From: Oscillospiraceae bacterium
GTDB taxonomy: Bacteria; Bacillota; Clostridia; Oscillospirales; Ruminococcaceae
Assembly (NCBI GenBank): GCA_900768105.1
Contig: CAAGBQ010000129.1
Span: forward strand, 1-58,954
DNA length: 58,954 bases
Direction of reading: 5' to 3'
The notes below the pieces were generated by a model. That model had not been told where the DNA came from. It made no database searches and worked only from the letters and a program-made list of their open reading frames with translations. Of the stretch, positions 8,523 to 15,817 are shown piece after piece (the stretch's first letter is position 1; every line of letters begins with the position of its first letter). The position numbers and the translations under genes are program-made.

Positions 8523-8939
8523 ATGAAACTCTATTTCGGAAATACCGCAACCACCGTGACCACAATTATGATAGTGCTTATGCTTGCCGGAATCGGCTAT
8601 ACGATTTATGATCGCGCAAATATTCAATTTTGGGGCAGAAGGACCCTTGTGCTGCTCATCTATGGCCTTGTTCTCTGCTGCTTTGCGGCAACCCGCGACG
8701 GCTTTGATAAAACCGTGCAAAACGCCATTGACCAAAGCTGCACTCCGGGTACTTTTTCTCTGATAAGCGTTCCCACCGTTGCCGCATACATAGGCGCAGC
8801 GGCAATCGTTCTTGCCGCAATCGCCACTCTCTTTTCGAAAAATCAGCATTTCCGTGAAATATACTTTTATGTAATGTCCGGCGGTGCCACGCTGAAAATT
8901 GCGGCAATAGAGCTTTCCCGAATCCTCCGTATCGGTTGA
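8523..8939 (+). CDS. Membrane protein under TetR control
   Basis: 138 residues, ATG with GAGGT upstream. About four hydrophobic segments (10-28, 40-57, 84-103, 112-130) with short loops; no family is recognised. It is the first gene after a perfect promoter carrying two TetR-type operators. The tetR gene starts 60 bases downstream behind a second promoter. It is probably the main target of repression, possibly an efflux or envelope-stress protein, but nothing in the sequence shows the substrate. Confidence 0.7.
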   Translation: MKLYFGNTATTVTTIMIVLMLAGIGYTIYDRANIQFWGRRTLVLLIYGLVLCCFAATRDGFDKTVQNAIDQSCTPGTFSLISVPTVAAYIGAAAIVLAAIATLFSKNQHFREIYFYVMSGGATLKIAAIELSRILRIG

Positions 8940-8964
8940 CTTTGCTGCGGGCATAGCTTATAAT
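8936..8964 (+). promoter_or_regulatory. Second promoter, ahead of tetR
   Basis: TTGACT, 17-base spacer, TATAAT. The -35 overlaps the stop codon of the upstream membrane-protein gene. Confidence 0.8.
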
Positions 8965-8968
8965 AAGC

Positions 8969-8982
8969 CTAACATCTGTTAG
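8969..8982. promoter_or_regulatory. TetR-type operator ahead of tetR
   Basis: CTAAC-ATCT-GTTAG, a perfect palindrome 4 bases after the -10. It matches the two sites at 8452-8489 and indicates autoregulation. Confidence 0.7.
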
Positions 8983-8999
8983 CTTTAAAGGCGGTACTT

Positions 9000-9629
9000 A
9001 TGAAACAGGAAGATACTAAACAAAGAATCTTGAAATGTGCGCTGAAGCTCTTTTCCGAACACGGCTTTGAATCCGTAAGCGTTGAGCAAATTGCAAATGC
9101 CGTAGGCATAAAAGCGCCTTCACTCTATAATCATTACAAAAGCAAACAGGCGATTTTCGACGCCATTTTGGAAAGCAGCGCTGCGCGCTATGATACTTTT
9201 ACCGGCAATCTTTCTTTGCATATGGAAAGCGCAGCAAGCGACGCCCCTGCTTTTGAGCACATTTCGGCAGATTTTCTTGCCGAAATTGTCAAGAAAATTT
9301 TCTTGTATTCAATCCACGATGAAACGGTAAGTCAAACCCGAAAAATGATGACTATTGAGCAGTTCCGCAATTCCGAAATTGCCGAAACATATACAAAGCG
9401 CTATGTTGAACGCATTGTTGCTTATCATTCCGATATTTTTCGCCCGCTTATGCAGCACGGCGAAATAAAAGCGGAAAAGCCCGATGCTCTTGCGCTTTTG
9501 TATGTTGCCCCGGTAATTACGCTTATCGGCATTTGCGACCGCAATCCGGAAAGAGAAAACGAATGTCTTGAAAAGCTTGACGCCCATATAAAGCTTTTTT
9601 TTGAAACCTTCGGCGGCGGCCGCCGCTAA
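9000..9629 (+). CDS. TetR/AcrR-family repressor
   Basis: 209 residues. The N-terminal helix-turn-helix (about 8-55) includes SVEQIANAVGIKAPSLYNHY, typical of TetR. The C-terminal two thirds are helical and should bind a ligand. ATG with AAAGGCGG upstream. It lies between two copies of its presumed operator and ahead of a membrane methyltransferase and an acetyltransferase. This context suggests response to a xenobiotic or lipid signal. Confidence 0.9.
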   Translation: MKQEDTKQRILKCALKLFSEHGFESVSVEQIANAVGIKAPSLYNHYKSKQAIFDAILESSAARYDTFTGNLSLHMESAASDAPAFEHISADFLAEIVKKIFLYSIHDETVSQTRKMMTIEQFRNSEIAETYTKRYVERIVAYHSDIFRPLMQHGEIKAEKPDALALLYVAPVITLIGICDRNPERENECLEKLDAHIKLFFETFGGGRR

Positions 9630-9660
9630 AGCAAACACAGCAAAAATAAAGGAGCAAACT

Positions 9661-10269
9661 ATGCCTGCAAATTATCCTTTTGAAGAAAAATTTCCGTATT
9701 GGGCGGCGGCGCTGTTGGTGCTTACCTTCTTTTACGGAATATACTTTACAAAAATGCTGCTGCAAAAGCGCCGCGGAATACGCACTCATCAAATAGGAAG
9801 CCGCAAGGAATCCGGAATACATACCGTAGAAACGCTGATGTCCGTTGCAACTTTTTGCATTGTTCCGGTTCAGCTTCTTTCCGTTGCTTTCGGGCTTAAC
9901 CATATGCCCGCCGGCGCACGCTTTACCGGATTTTGCATCGGTATGCTCGGCGATATAATTTTTCTCATATCCGTTCTTTGTATGAAAGACAGTTGGCGCG
10001 CCGGAATTCCGGAAAAAGACAAAACAGAGCTTGTTACAAGCGGGATATATGCTTTCAGCCGCAACCCCGCCTTTCTCGGCTTTGATTTTATGTATATCGG
10101 CGTTGCACTTATGTACTGCAATTTATTTACCGTGATTTTTACTGCTTTCGCCATTATAATGCTTCATTTTCAGATTTTACAGGAAGAAAGATATATGGAG
10201 ACCACATTTGGCAAAAGCTATCTGCAATACAAGAAAAGGGTCTTCCGCTATCTCGGAAGGCGCAAATAA
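9661..10269 (+). CDS. Isoprenylcysteine-methyltransferase-like (ICMT/PEMT) membrane methyltransferase
   Basis: 202 residues from the ATG at 9661 with AAAGGAG; a longer frame overlaps tetR without a ribosome site. Three to five membrane segments are seen. The C-terminal part has the family signature: a VTSGIYAFSRNPAFLGF block, then a hydrophobic helix pair and QEERYMETTFGKSYLQYKK, where Glu and Tyr are typical. Such proteins use S-adenosylmethionine to methylate small molecules, lipids or prenyl-cysteine; the acceptor here is unknown. It is probably read with tetR. Confidence 0.8.
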   Translation: MPANYPFEEKFPYWAAALLVLTFFYGIYFTKMLLQKRRGIRTHQIGSRKESGIHTVETLMSVATFCIVPVQLLSVAFGLNHMPAGARFTGFCIGMLGDIIFLISVLCMKDSWRAGIPEKDKTELVTSGIYAFSRNPAFLGFDFMYIGVALMYCNLFTVIFTAFAIIMLHFQILQEERYMETTFGKSYLQYKKRVFRYLGRRK

Positions 10270-10280
10270 ACAGAGGTGAT

Positions 10281-10346
10281 ATGCGTGAAGCGCTGCATTG
10301 CAATTTCCGGAATCTCATAAAATTAAACTTATTTTGGAGGCAATAA
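10281..10346 (+). CDS. Possible 21-codon leader peptide
   Basis: A reading frame MREALHCNFR... of 21 codons starts at an ATG preceded by GAGGTGAT. It ends at a TAA that overlaps the acetyltransferase ATG (TAATG). Its last codons contain that gene's ribosome site GGAGG. The layout is that of a translationally coupled leader, as seen before some antibiotic-resistance genes. It could also be chance. Confidence 0.35.
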   Translation: MREALHCNFRNLIKLNLFWRQ

Positions 10347-10984
10347 TGATGATTCCGGAGAACAAAATATATCCCCGCAGCAAAGATTTTCAAACAGTTT
10401 ATCTCAAATCCGTTGTAAAAGGACCGAATATCGAAATCGGTGATTATACCATATACAACGATTTTGAGCACGACCCCGTGAATTTTGAAAAAAACAATGT
10501 GCTTTATCATTATCCGATAAACGGCGACAAGCTCAAAATCGGCAGATTTTGCTCCGTTGCCTGCGGTGTAAAATTCGTTTTTACAAGCGCAAATCACACT
10601 CTTCGCTCCCTTTCCACATATACATTTCCCATTTTCTTTGAGGAGTGGGGTCTTGATGTAAAAAATATTACCAAAGCGTGGGACAACAAAGGCAATATTA
10701 TCATCGGCAACGATGTTTGGATCGGTTACGGCGCGGTCATTCTTTCCGGTGTTACTGTGGGCGATGGCGCAATAATCGGCGCGCGTGCCGTAGTAACAAA
10801 GGATGTTCCGCCATATACTATTGTCGGCGGCGTTCCCGCAAGGCAGATTCGCAAACGCTTTGATGATGAAACAATAAAAAAGCTGCTTACCCTTCAATGG
10901 TGGAACTGGGATTATGAAAAAATCCGCAAAAATATCCCCGCCATACAAAGCGGAGATATTGAATCTCTTTTAAAAAATAATTGA
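10346..10984 (+). CDS. Vat/CatB-like xenobiotic O-acetyltransferase (hexapeptide repeat)
   Basis: 212 residues from the ATG at 10346; a second ATG follows directly, and GGAGG lies 5 and 8 bases upstream respectively. The protein is a left-handed beta-helix acetyltransferase: YHYPINGDKLKIGRFCS, the catalytic-type His in TSANHT, then isoleucine-patch repeats GNDVWIGYGAVI, GDGAIIGARAVV and the GGVPARQIRKRF end block. Relatives acetylate streptogramin A or chloramphenicol using acetyl-CoA. Actual resistance cannot be inferred without testing. It closes the TetR cluster. Confidence 0.85.
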   Translation: MMIPENKIYPRSKDFQTVYLKSVVKGPNIEIGDYTIYNDFEHDPVNFEKNNVLYHYPINGDKLKIGRFCSVACGVKFVFTSANHTLRSLSTYTFPIFFEEWGLDVKNITKAWDNKGNIIIGNDVWIGYGAVILSGVTVGDGAIIGARAVVTKDVPPYTIVGGVPARQIRKRFDDETIKKLLTLQWWNWDYEKIRKNIPAIQSGDIESLLKNN

Positions 10985-10987
10985 AAG

Positions 10988-11034
10988 CAAAAGAAGCAGT
11001 CCGGCTTTAGCAAAAGTCGGACCGCTTCTTTTGC
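10988..11034. terminator. Bidirectional terminator
   Basis: AAAGAAGC-AGTCCGGCTTT pairs with AAAGTCGGACCGCTTCTTT around a short loop, between two converging genes. Confidence 0.85.
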
Positions 11035-11037
11035 CGC

Positions 11038-11544
11038 TTACGGATTACAGCTTCCGCATGGCTTATAGCCTTTGGCTATAAGCTCATCGCGGGTGCCGCT
11101 GTAATATTCTCTGTTTTCATCCTTCATTTTGGAAACACTTTTGCAATCCGGCTTATGGAACTTCTTTGAGCTTTTGTTAAGCACGAAGCTGTATTCTCCG
11201 GCATGTGTCTCCTGCTGCGGTTCGGATTCGTGCTCATTTTGTTCCTGCGTCGGAGCTTCTTCCCGCCCGGCGGCACTTTCTGCGTGCTCATCCGTACTTT
11301 CTGCGCTCTCATACTCCGATTTTGTCACACCTGCCGTGCTCAAAGCGTCTGCGGCGGCAGCTCCGTCCTCCAAACCCCTTGCGTAGCCGTCTTCGCTTCC
11401 CTCTTCATAGCCTTTGTTGTACCACCCCGTGTGACCCTCATAAAGCCCCGCGCTGTATCCCGCTTTATAAAGCTCCGTTCCGCCAAAAGCTATAAGCAAC
11501 GCCGCCGCGGCGGAAAGTGCGATTATAATTATTCTTTTCTTCAT
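11038..11544 (-). CDS. Membrane-anchored protein with an Ada-like zinc-binding C-terminus
   Basis: 168 residues from the ATG at 11544; the longer frame adds 26 unlikely residues. One N-terminal membrane anchor (about 5-24), a Gly/Tyr-rich stretch, an acidic low-complexity linker (about 65-120), and a C-terminal module YSFVLNKSSKKFHKPDC... ending GYKPCGSCNP. That module resembles the metal-binding fold of Ada and occurs at the ends of secreted nucleases. Here it stands without an enzyme domain. The function is unknown; an outward-facing location is inferred. Confidence 0.7.
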   Translation of the reverse strand: MKKRIIIIALSAAAALLIAFGGTELYKAGYSAGLYEGHTGWYNKGYEEGSEDGYARGLEDGAAAADALSTAGVTKSEYESAESTDEHAESAAGREEAPTQEQNEHESEPQQETHAGEYSFVLNKSSKKFHKPDCKSVSKMKDENREYYSGTRDELIAKGYKPCGSCNP

Positions 11545-11710
11545 ATCCAAGCCTTCTTCGACTTTCTTTTGTTCTTCTTCTATTTTATTACACCTTGTAC
11601 GGAAATTCAACAGCAACAGCAATTTTACTTATTTTGTTTTGCATTATTTGCTTTTTTGTGATAAACTACATAGTGTTATATATGTGAAAATATTTTATAA
11701 AGGTGAAGAT

Positions 11711-12511
11711 ATGCTGTATTATCTCTATCTTGCAATCGGGCTTTTTGTGGCGCTTACCGCCACAACCGTCCAAAGCTTTATCGGCAACTGGTTTTGGCCG
11801 TGGGCAGTTTTGCTTTGCACACTTCTTGTATTCGACATCTGCGTTTTGGTGCACATTGCAATCTGCACTTTTCTCTCTTTTTTTGTAAACCTCAATAAGC
11901 CGATACACAGGCAAAACCGCTTTTTTTACGGCATTTTGGCAGAAACCGCAGCGCTTTTTCTTAAAATAATGCGTGTGCGCATTAAAGTAACCGGCCGCGA
12001 TTTTATTCCGGAGGACGGCAAATTTTTGCTTGTGTGCAATCACATTTCGTGGCTTGACCCCGCAATTGCCATTGTGCTTTTGCGGCGCTATCACATTGCT
12101 TTTATAAGCCGAAAAGAAAATTACAGCTATCCCATTGCAAACAAGTATCTTTATAAAGCCGCCTGCCTTGCCCTTGACAGAGAAAATAACCGCGAGGCTC
12201 TTAAAACCATCAACAAGGCCGCGGAATTTTTAAAAAGCGGCGTCTGTTCAATCGGAATTTATCCCGAAGGCTGGATTACCAAAACCGGCGAGCTTCAGGA
12301 ATTTCGCCACGGCGCTTTCCGCATTGCAAAAAAAGGTGAAGCACCCGTTATGGTTGTTCATCTTTCCGGCGCGGAGCGTATTCTTAAAAAACCGTTTTGG
12401 CGCAGCTGCACAGTAAACTTTGATATAAAAGGAATTATTCCGAAAGAATTTGTGGAAGAACACAAAACCAATGAAATCAGCGACCTTGCCAGAGAAATTA
12501 TGTTAAGTTGA
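11711..12511 (+). CDS. plsC: 1-acyl-sn-glycerol-3-phosphate acyltransferase
   Basis: 266 residues from the ATG at 11711 with AAAGGTG. Two N-terminal membrane segments (about 3-20 and 30-55) precede the acyltransferase fold. The catalytic block NHxxxxD appears in CNHISWLDP, and the acceptor block as YPEGWITK with a later GAFRIAKKGEAPVMVV. It acylates lysophosphatidate in phospholipid synthesis at the inner face of the membrane. It is a single-gene unit bounded by terminators. Confidence 0.85.
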   Translation: MLYYLYLAIGLFVALTATTVQSFIGNWFWPWAVLLCTLLVFDICVLVHIAICTFLSFFVNLNKPIHRQNRFFYGILAETAALFLKIMRVRIKVTGRDFIPEDGKFLLVCNHISWLDPAIAIVLLRRYHIAFISRKENYSYPIANKYLYKAACLALDRENNREALKTINKAAEFLKSGVCSIGIYPEGWITKTGELQEFRHGAFRIAKKGEAPVMVVHLSGAERILKKPFWRSCTVNFDIKGIIPKEFVEEHKTNEISDLAREIMLS

Positions 12512-12525
12512 TTTTTTTGCCGAAA

Positions 12526-12560
12526 TAAAAAAGCCGTTCCCGGACAAGAACGGCTTTTTT
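12526..12560. terminator. Bidirectional terminator between plsC and abrB
   Basis: AAAAAAGCCGTTC and GAACGGCTTTTTT around an 8-base loop, between converging genes. Confidence 0.9.
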
Positions 12561-12581
12561 ATTTTATTCGCGTTTTAAGAA

Positions 12582-12824
12582 TTACTTCTTTTCAAGCTCC
12601 GCACGGCAATGCTCGCAGATATTTTTGCCTTTATAAACTTCAATTCCGTCGGCGCTGCCGCAGAAAATGCAAGCAGGCTCATATTTTTTGAGCATAACAG
12701 TGTTTTCGTCAACATAGATTTCAAGTGCATCTTTTTCATTGATACCGAGGGTTCTGCGAAGCTCGATAGGAAGAACAATGCGGCCAAGTTCGTCAACTTT
12801 GCGTACAATACCAGTAGATTTCAT
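12582..12824 (-). CDS. abrB: AbrB-family transition-state regulator
   Basis: 80 residues. The N-terminal swapped-hairpin DNA-binding domain is almost the canonical AbrB sequence (STGIVRKVDELGRIVLPIE and LRRTLGINEKDALEIYVD). The C-terminal part is a small zinc ribbon (CIFCG and CEHC), the form common in Clostridia, in place of the Bacillus C-domain. AbrB proteins repress stationary-phase and sporulation genes. The gene has its own consensus promoter and a terminator on its 3' side. Confidence 0.92.
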   Translation of the reverse strand: MKSTGIVRKVDELGRIVLPIELRRTLGINEKDALEIYVDENTVMLKKYEPACIFCGSADGIEVYKGKNICEHCRAELEKK

Positions 12825-12866
12825 CTTTTTTTACTCCTTCAAACACCAAATTTGTCCAGTGTCTAT

Positions 12867-12895
12867 ATCATACTAATTTACACTGAATTTGTCAA
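12867..12895 (-). promoter_or_regulatory. abrB promoter
   Basis: Minus strand TTGACA, 17-base spacer, TATGAT. An inverted repeat CAGTGT/ACACTG (12857-12862 and 12880-12885) brackets the -10 and could mediate autoregulation. Confidence 0.8.
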
Positions 12896-12982
12896 GGGGT
12901 TTTAGGAAAATATTATCACAAATTGTCAAAATCCGTTATGGTTTTAATCGCAATATATAATTTTGCAGAAAGTGAGTATATT

Positions 12983-13564
12983 TTGAACTATTTTTTCTTC
13001 TTTGCGGTATTTTTTTCAATTATATTTGCCTTTTTTGGTGGAAATATTCCGGAGGTTTCGCGCGCTGCCCTTGAAGAATCATCACACGCCGTCACACTTT
13101 CCATAGAACTTTTGGGAATGCTGTGTTTTTGGAGCGGACTTATGGAAGCGGCAAAGCGCAGCGGTCTTACCGATAAAATCTGCCGGGCGCTTTTGCCGCT
13201 TCTCGGAGCGGTGTTTCCTCGTCTGCGCGGAAAAAGCGCCGCCCTTGGCGCAATATCAATGAACATAACCGCAAATATGCTCGGACTTGGAAATGCGGCA
13301 ACACCCCTTGGCATTGCCGCAATGAAGGAGCTGAAGGCCGTTTCCGGCTGCGGCAGCACTGCTTCTGCGGAAATGGTTTGCTTTGTGGTAATGAACACCG
13401 CTTCGCTTCAAATCCTGCCCACCACCGTTGCCGTACTGCGCATGGAGGCAGGCGCCGCAAATCCTCTTGACATTCTTCCGGCAGTCTGGACGGTAAGCGC
13501 ATGCTCGCTTTTAATCGGGCTTTTTGCGGCAAAGCTTTTTTATCGCAGCGGTGCCGAAAAATGA
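12983..13564 (+). CDS. spmA: Spore maturation protein A
   Basis: 193 residues if TTG at 12983 is used, which aligns with the usual SpmA start; earlier in-frame starts lack a ribosome site, and the site here (AAAGTGAG) is weak. The protein is a membrane protein with the SpmA/nucleoside-recognition pattern: FWSGLMEAAKRSGL, NITANMLGLGNAATPLGIAAM, MNTASLQILPTTV. It acts with SpmB in spore core dehydration. The stop overlaps the spmB start by ATGA. Confidence 0.88.
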   Translation: MNYFFFFAVFFSIIFAFFGGNIPEVSRAALEESSHAVTLSIELLGMLCFWSGLMEAAKRSGLTDKICRALLPLLGAVFPRLRGKSAALGAISMNITANMLGLGNAATPLGIAAMKELKAVSGCGSTASAEMVCFVVMNTASLQILPTTVAVLRMEAGAANPLDILPAVWTVSACSLLIGLFAAKLFYRSGAEK

Positions 13565-14082
13565 GTACGGATATTATCGTTCCGATTATCATTGCCTTTG
13601 TTGCAGGCTACTGCATATACAAAAAAACTGATTTTTTCGGTGCATTTCTTGACGGCGCAAAGGAGGGGCTATATTCCGCCGCCTCTGTTTTGCCCGCGCT
13701 TTGCCTGCTTATGACAGCGGTGGGCATGATACGCGCCAGCGGCGCTTTGGAAGCCCTTGCAGCGGCGGTTGCACCGCTTCTTGATAAAACCGTATTTCCC
13801 GCAGAAGCGCTTCCTCTGGCGCTTTTGCGGCCGTTTTCCGGCTCCGGTGCGCTTGCATATTATGAGGAGCTTTGCCAAGAGCTTGCACCGGATTCCTTTC
13901 CCGCGCGTGTTGCTTCCGTTTTGATGGGCGGAAGCGAAACCACCTTTTATACCATTGCGGTTTATTACGGTGCAGTAGGCGTAAAAAAGACAAAGAATAC
14001 TGTTTTTGCCGCCCTGTGTGCGGATTTTGCCGCGGCGGTTTTAAGCGCCGCTACGGTCTATTTGATTTTCTGCAAAAAATAA
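13561..14082 (+). CDS. spmB: Spore maturation protein B
   Basis: 173 residues from the ATG that overlaps the spmA stop (ATGA). It has about five membrane segments and SpmB signatures: GAKEGLYSAASVLPALCLLMTA, RPFSGSGALAYY and GGSETTFYTIAVYYGAVG. The length matches other SpmB proteins. It needs coupled translation with spmA. The pair is strong evidence for an endospore former. Confidence 0.9.
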   Translation: MSTDIIVPIIIAFVAGYCIYKKTDFFGAFLDGAKEGLYSAASVLPALCLLMTAVGMIRASGALEALAAAVAPLLDKTVFPAEALPLALLRPFSGSGALAYYEELCQELAPDSFPARVASVLMGGSETTFYTIAVYYGAVGVKKTKNTVFAALCADFAAAVLSAATVYLIFCKK

Positions 14083-14119
14083 AAGCGTCCCGAATTTCAT
14101 CAGAAATTCGGGACGCTTT
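14083..14119. terminator. Bidirectional terminator after spmB
   Basis: AAAGCGTCCCGAATTT and its complement around a short loop, between converging genes. Confidence 0.9.
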
Positions 14120-14136
14120 ATGCTATACTTATTCAA

Positions 14137-15738
14137 TTATCCCTCGGAAGAAGCACTTTCTTCGCTTGCGGTGCTGTTTTCGCTCGCGGTACTTTCGGAG
14201 GTGCTTTCTCCGCTGCTTTCTCCGCTTTCGGTATCGGATTGTGCGCCGGATTCCGCTTCCTGTGCCGCGGCGTGATCCTCTGCCGCCTGCGCAATACCCG
14301 CAATCATTCCGCCAACCTGTTCAAAACCATCAAGCTTTGTCACTTCAAGGGCGTCGCTCAAACCATTAAGCCAATTATCAAATTTCTCCGTAACAAGCGT
14401 ACTTTTGAGAGAAGAATAAATGTTGTTTTCTCCCCTTCCGGAAAAATACATAACATGATAACCATAGGAAGTCTTTACAATATCGGTATCGCCCGGCTGA
14501 CGGCCCTCGGCAAAGCACCATTCTTCAAAAGGAGCAACCATTTGTCCCTTTGTTACGCCGGAATAAAGTCCTCCGTTTGTATTGGAACCGCCATCCTCGG
14601 ATTTTTCTTCCGCAAGCTTCGCAAAGGTTTCCTCGGTTTTATCTCCCGCAAGGAACTCTTCAAGAACTTCCTTTGCCTTTGTTTCCGCTGCCGCCCATGC
14701 TTCATCGCTTGCCGTACCGTCGTCGCCTTTCTCCGGCATAATAAGGATATGGCGAACATCAACAGGCTCATAATCCGCGCTTACGCGCTCCACAAACATA
14801 ACCGGAATAAATCCGCCGTTGGTTTCATCCTCATATACCATAGTATCGCCCGCTTTGCGCTCCGACGCAAAAAGCCAGTCCGCAAGGCCGTCGTATCCTA
14901 TATCGGTGTATTTTGCTCCGGAATAGAGGGTTGCGCTATCCGCCTCATAATTTTCCTTTTTATCCTCGGCAACATTTTCAATAACCGCCGCTTTAAACTC
15001 ATCCACGGTTTTTGCGGCGGCAACGGCTTCTGCCTTTGCGCGGTACGCCGCAACATCTTCATCGGTATAATTTTCTATATCGTCGCCGTAATAAAAAGAG
15101 CAGAAGCGGAAGCTTACGGTATCGTAATCGTTTTTGTTTGCCTCATAGCGGTCGCGCATTTCCTGCTCGGTAACTTCCATGGAATCCTGCTTGGCTTCCG
15201 CATATGCCGCGGCGTAATAGCTGATTTCGGACATTTTGTATACGGTGTCGTAATCCATTCCGGGGCCATACATCGCGGTAATATAATCCTCAAGGGATGT
15301 GCCGTATTCTTGCGCGGCATTTTCAAGGTCGGATTTTATGCTGTCGATATTCGTTTTATATTCTCCGGTAAGCTCAAAGCCCTCTTCTTTTGCGGCAAGA
15401 TAAAGCGCGGTCATATCCTTGATGCTGTATTCGATGTTTTCGCGGATATAATCGTCCCAAGTTTGTTCCTCGCTTACATTCTGTTCGGAAAGGTCGGCCT
15501 TTACATCAACATAATTGGAAATGCTGCTGCCGACATAATAATAAAGCTGGGTATAAACCTGATTAAAAATGCTGACATACATATAGTTGATGTCATTAAG
15601 GGTATACTGCATATCGCCAACCTGCATTACAGGGGTATCGTATATGCTTTCCGGTTCTTTTGTACCTGTATTTGAGCACGCAGAAAATGCCGTAAGCAAA
15701 AGCACCGCTGCCAAAAGCACAGCAAGAATTTTTTTCAT
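14137..15738 (-). CDS. Parvulin-type peptidyl-prolyl isomerase lipoprotein (PrsA-like)
   Basis: 533 residues from the ATG at 15738 (GAAAGGAAAT upstream). Lipoprotein signal with lipobox TAFSAC. A long SurA/PrsA-like helical chaperone region is followed by a parvulin domain (about 340-460) with VRHILIMPEK, GGSNTNGGLYSGV and DIVKTSYGYHVMYF. The tail is low complexity, rich in Ser, Glu, Ala and Thr. It should assist folding of exported proteins outside the membrane. It is the downstream member of a tandem pair with a related foldase. Confidence 0.85.
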   Translation of the reverse strand: MKKILAVLLAAVLLLTAFSACSNTGTKEPESIYDTPVMQVGDMQYTLNDINYMYVSIFNQVYTQLYYYVGSSISNYVDVKADLSEQNVSEEQTWDDYIRENIEYSIKDMTALYLAAKEEGFELTGEYKTNIDSIKSDLENAAQEYGTSLEDYITAMYGPGMDYDTVYKMSEISYYAAAYAEAKQDSMEVTEQEMRDRYEANKNDYDTVSFRFCSFYYGDDIENYTDEDVAAYRAKAEAVAAAKTVDEFKAAVIENVAEDKKENYEADSATLYSGAKYTDIGYDGLADWLFASERKAGDTMVYEDETNGGFIPVMFVERVSADYEPVDVRHILIMPEKGDDGTASDEAWAAAETKAKEVLEEFLAGDKTEETFAKLAEEKSEDGGSNTNGGLYSGVTKGQMVAPFEEWCFAEGRQPGDTDIVKTSYGYHVMYFSGRGENNIYSSLKSTLVTEKFDNWLNGLSDALEVTKLDGFEQVGGMIAGIAQAAEDHAAAQEAESGAQSDTESGESSGESTSESTASENSTASEESASSEG

Positions 15739-15769
15739 AAATTTATTTCCTTTCAAAAGGTTAAAATAC

Positions 15770-15804
15770 GGGACGGCATTCTGCGCCAGCAGCACTGCCG
15801 TCCC
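15770..15804 (-). repeat. Hairpin between the two foldase genes
   Basis: GGGACGGCA and TGCCGTCCC arms with a 17-base loop, followed on the minus strand by GTATTTT. It could be a weak terminator or a processing or stability element that sets different levels for the two proteins. Confidence 0.5.
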
Positions 15805-15817
15805 AAAATTCACTTAA

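Noticed and set aside
12582..12700. Zinc-ribbon end of AbrB as a novel fusion
   Set aside because: This form is common among clostridial AbrB proteins.
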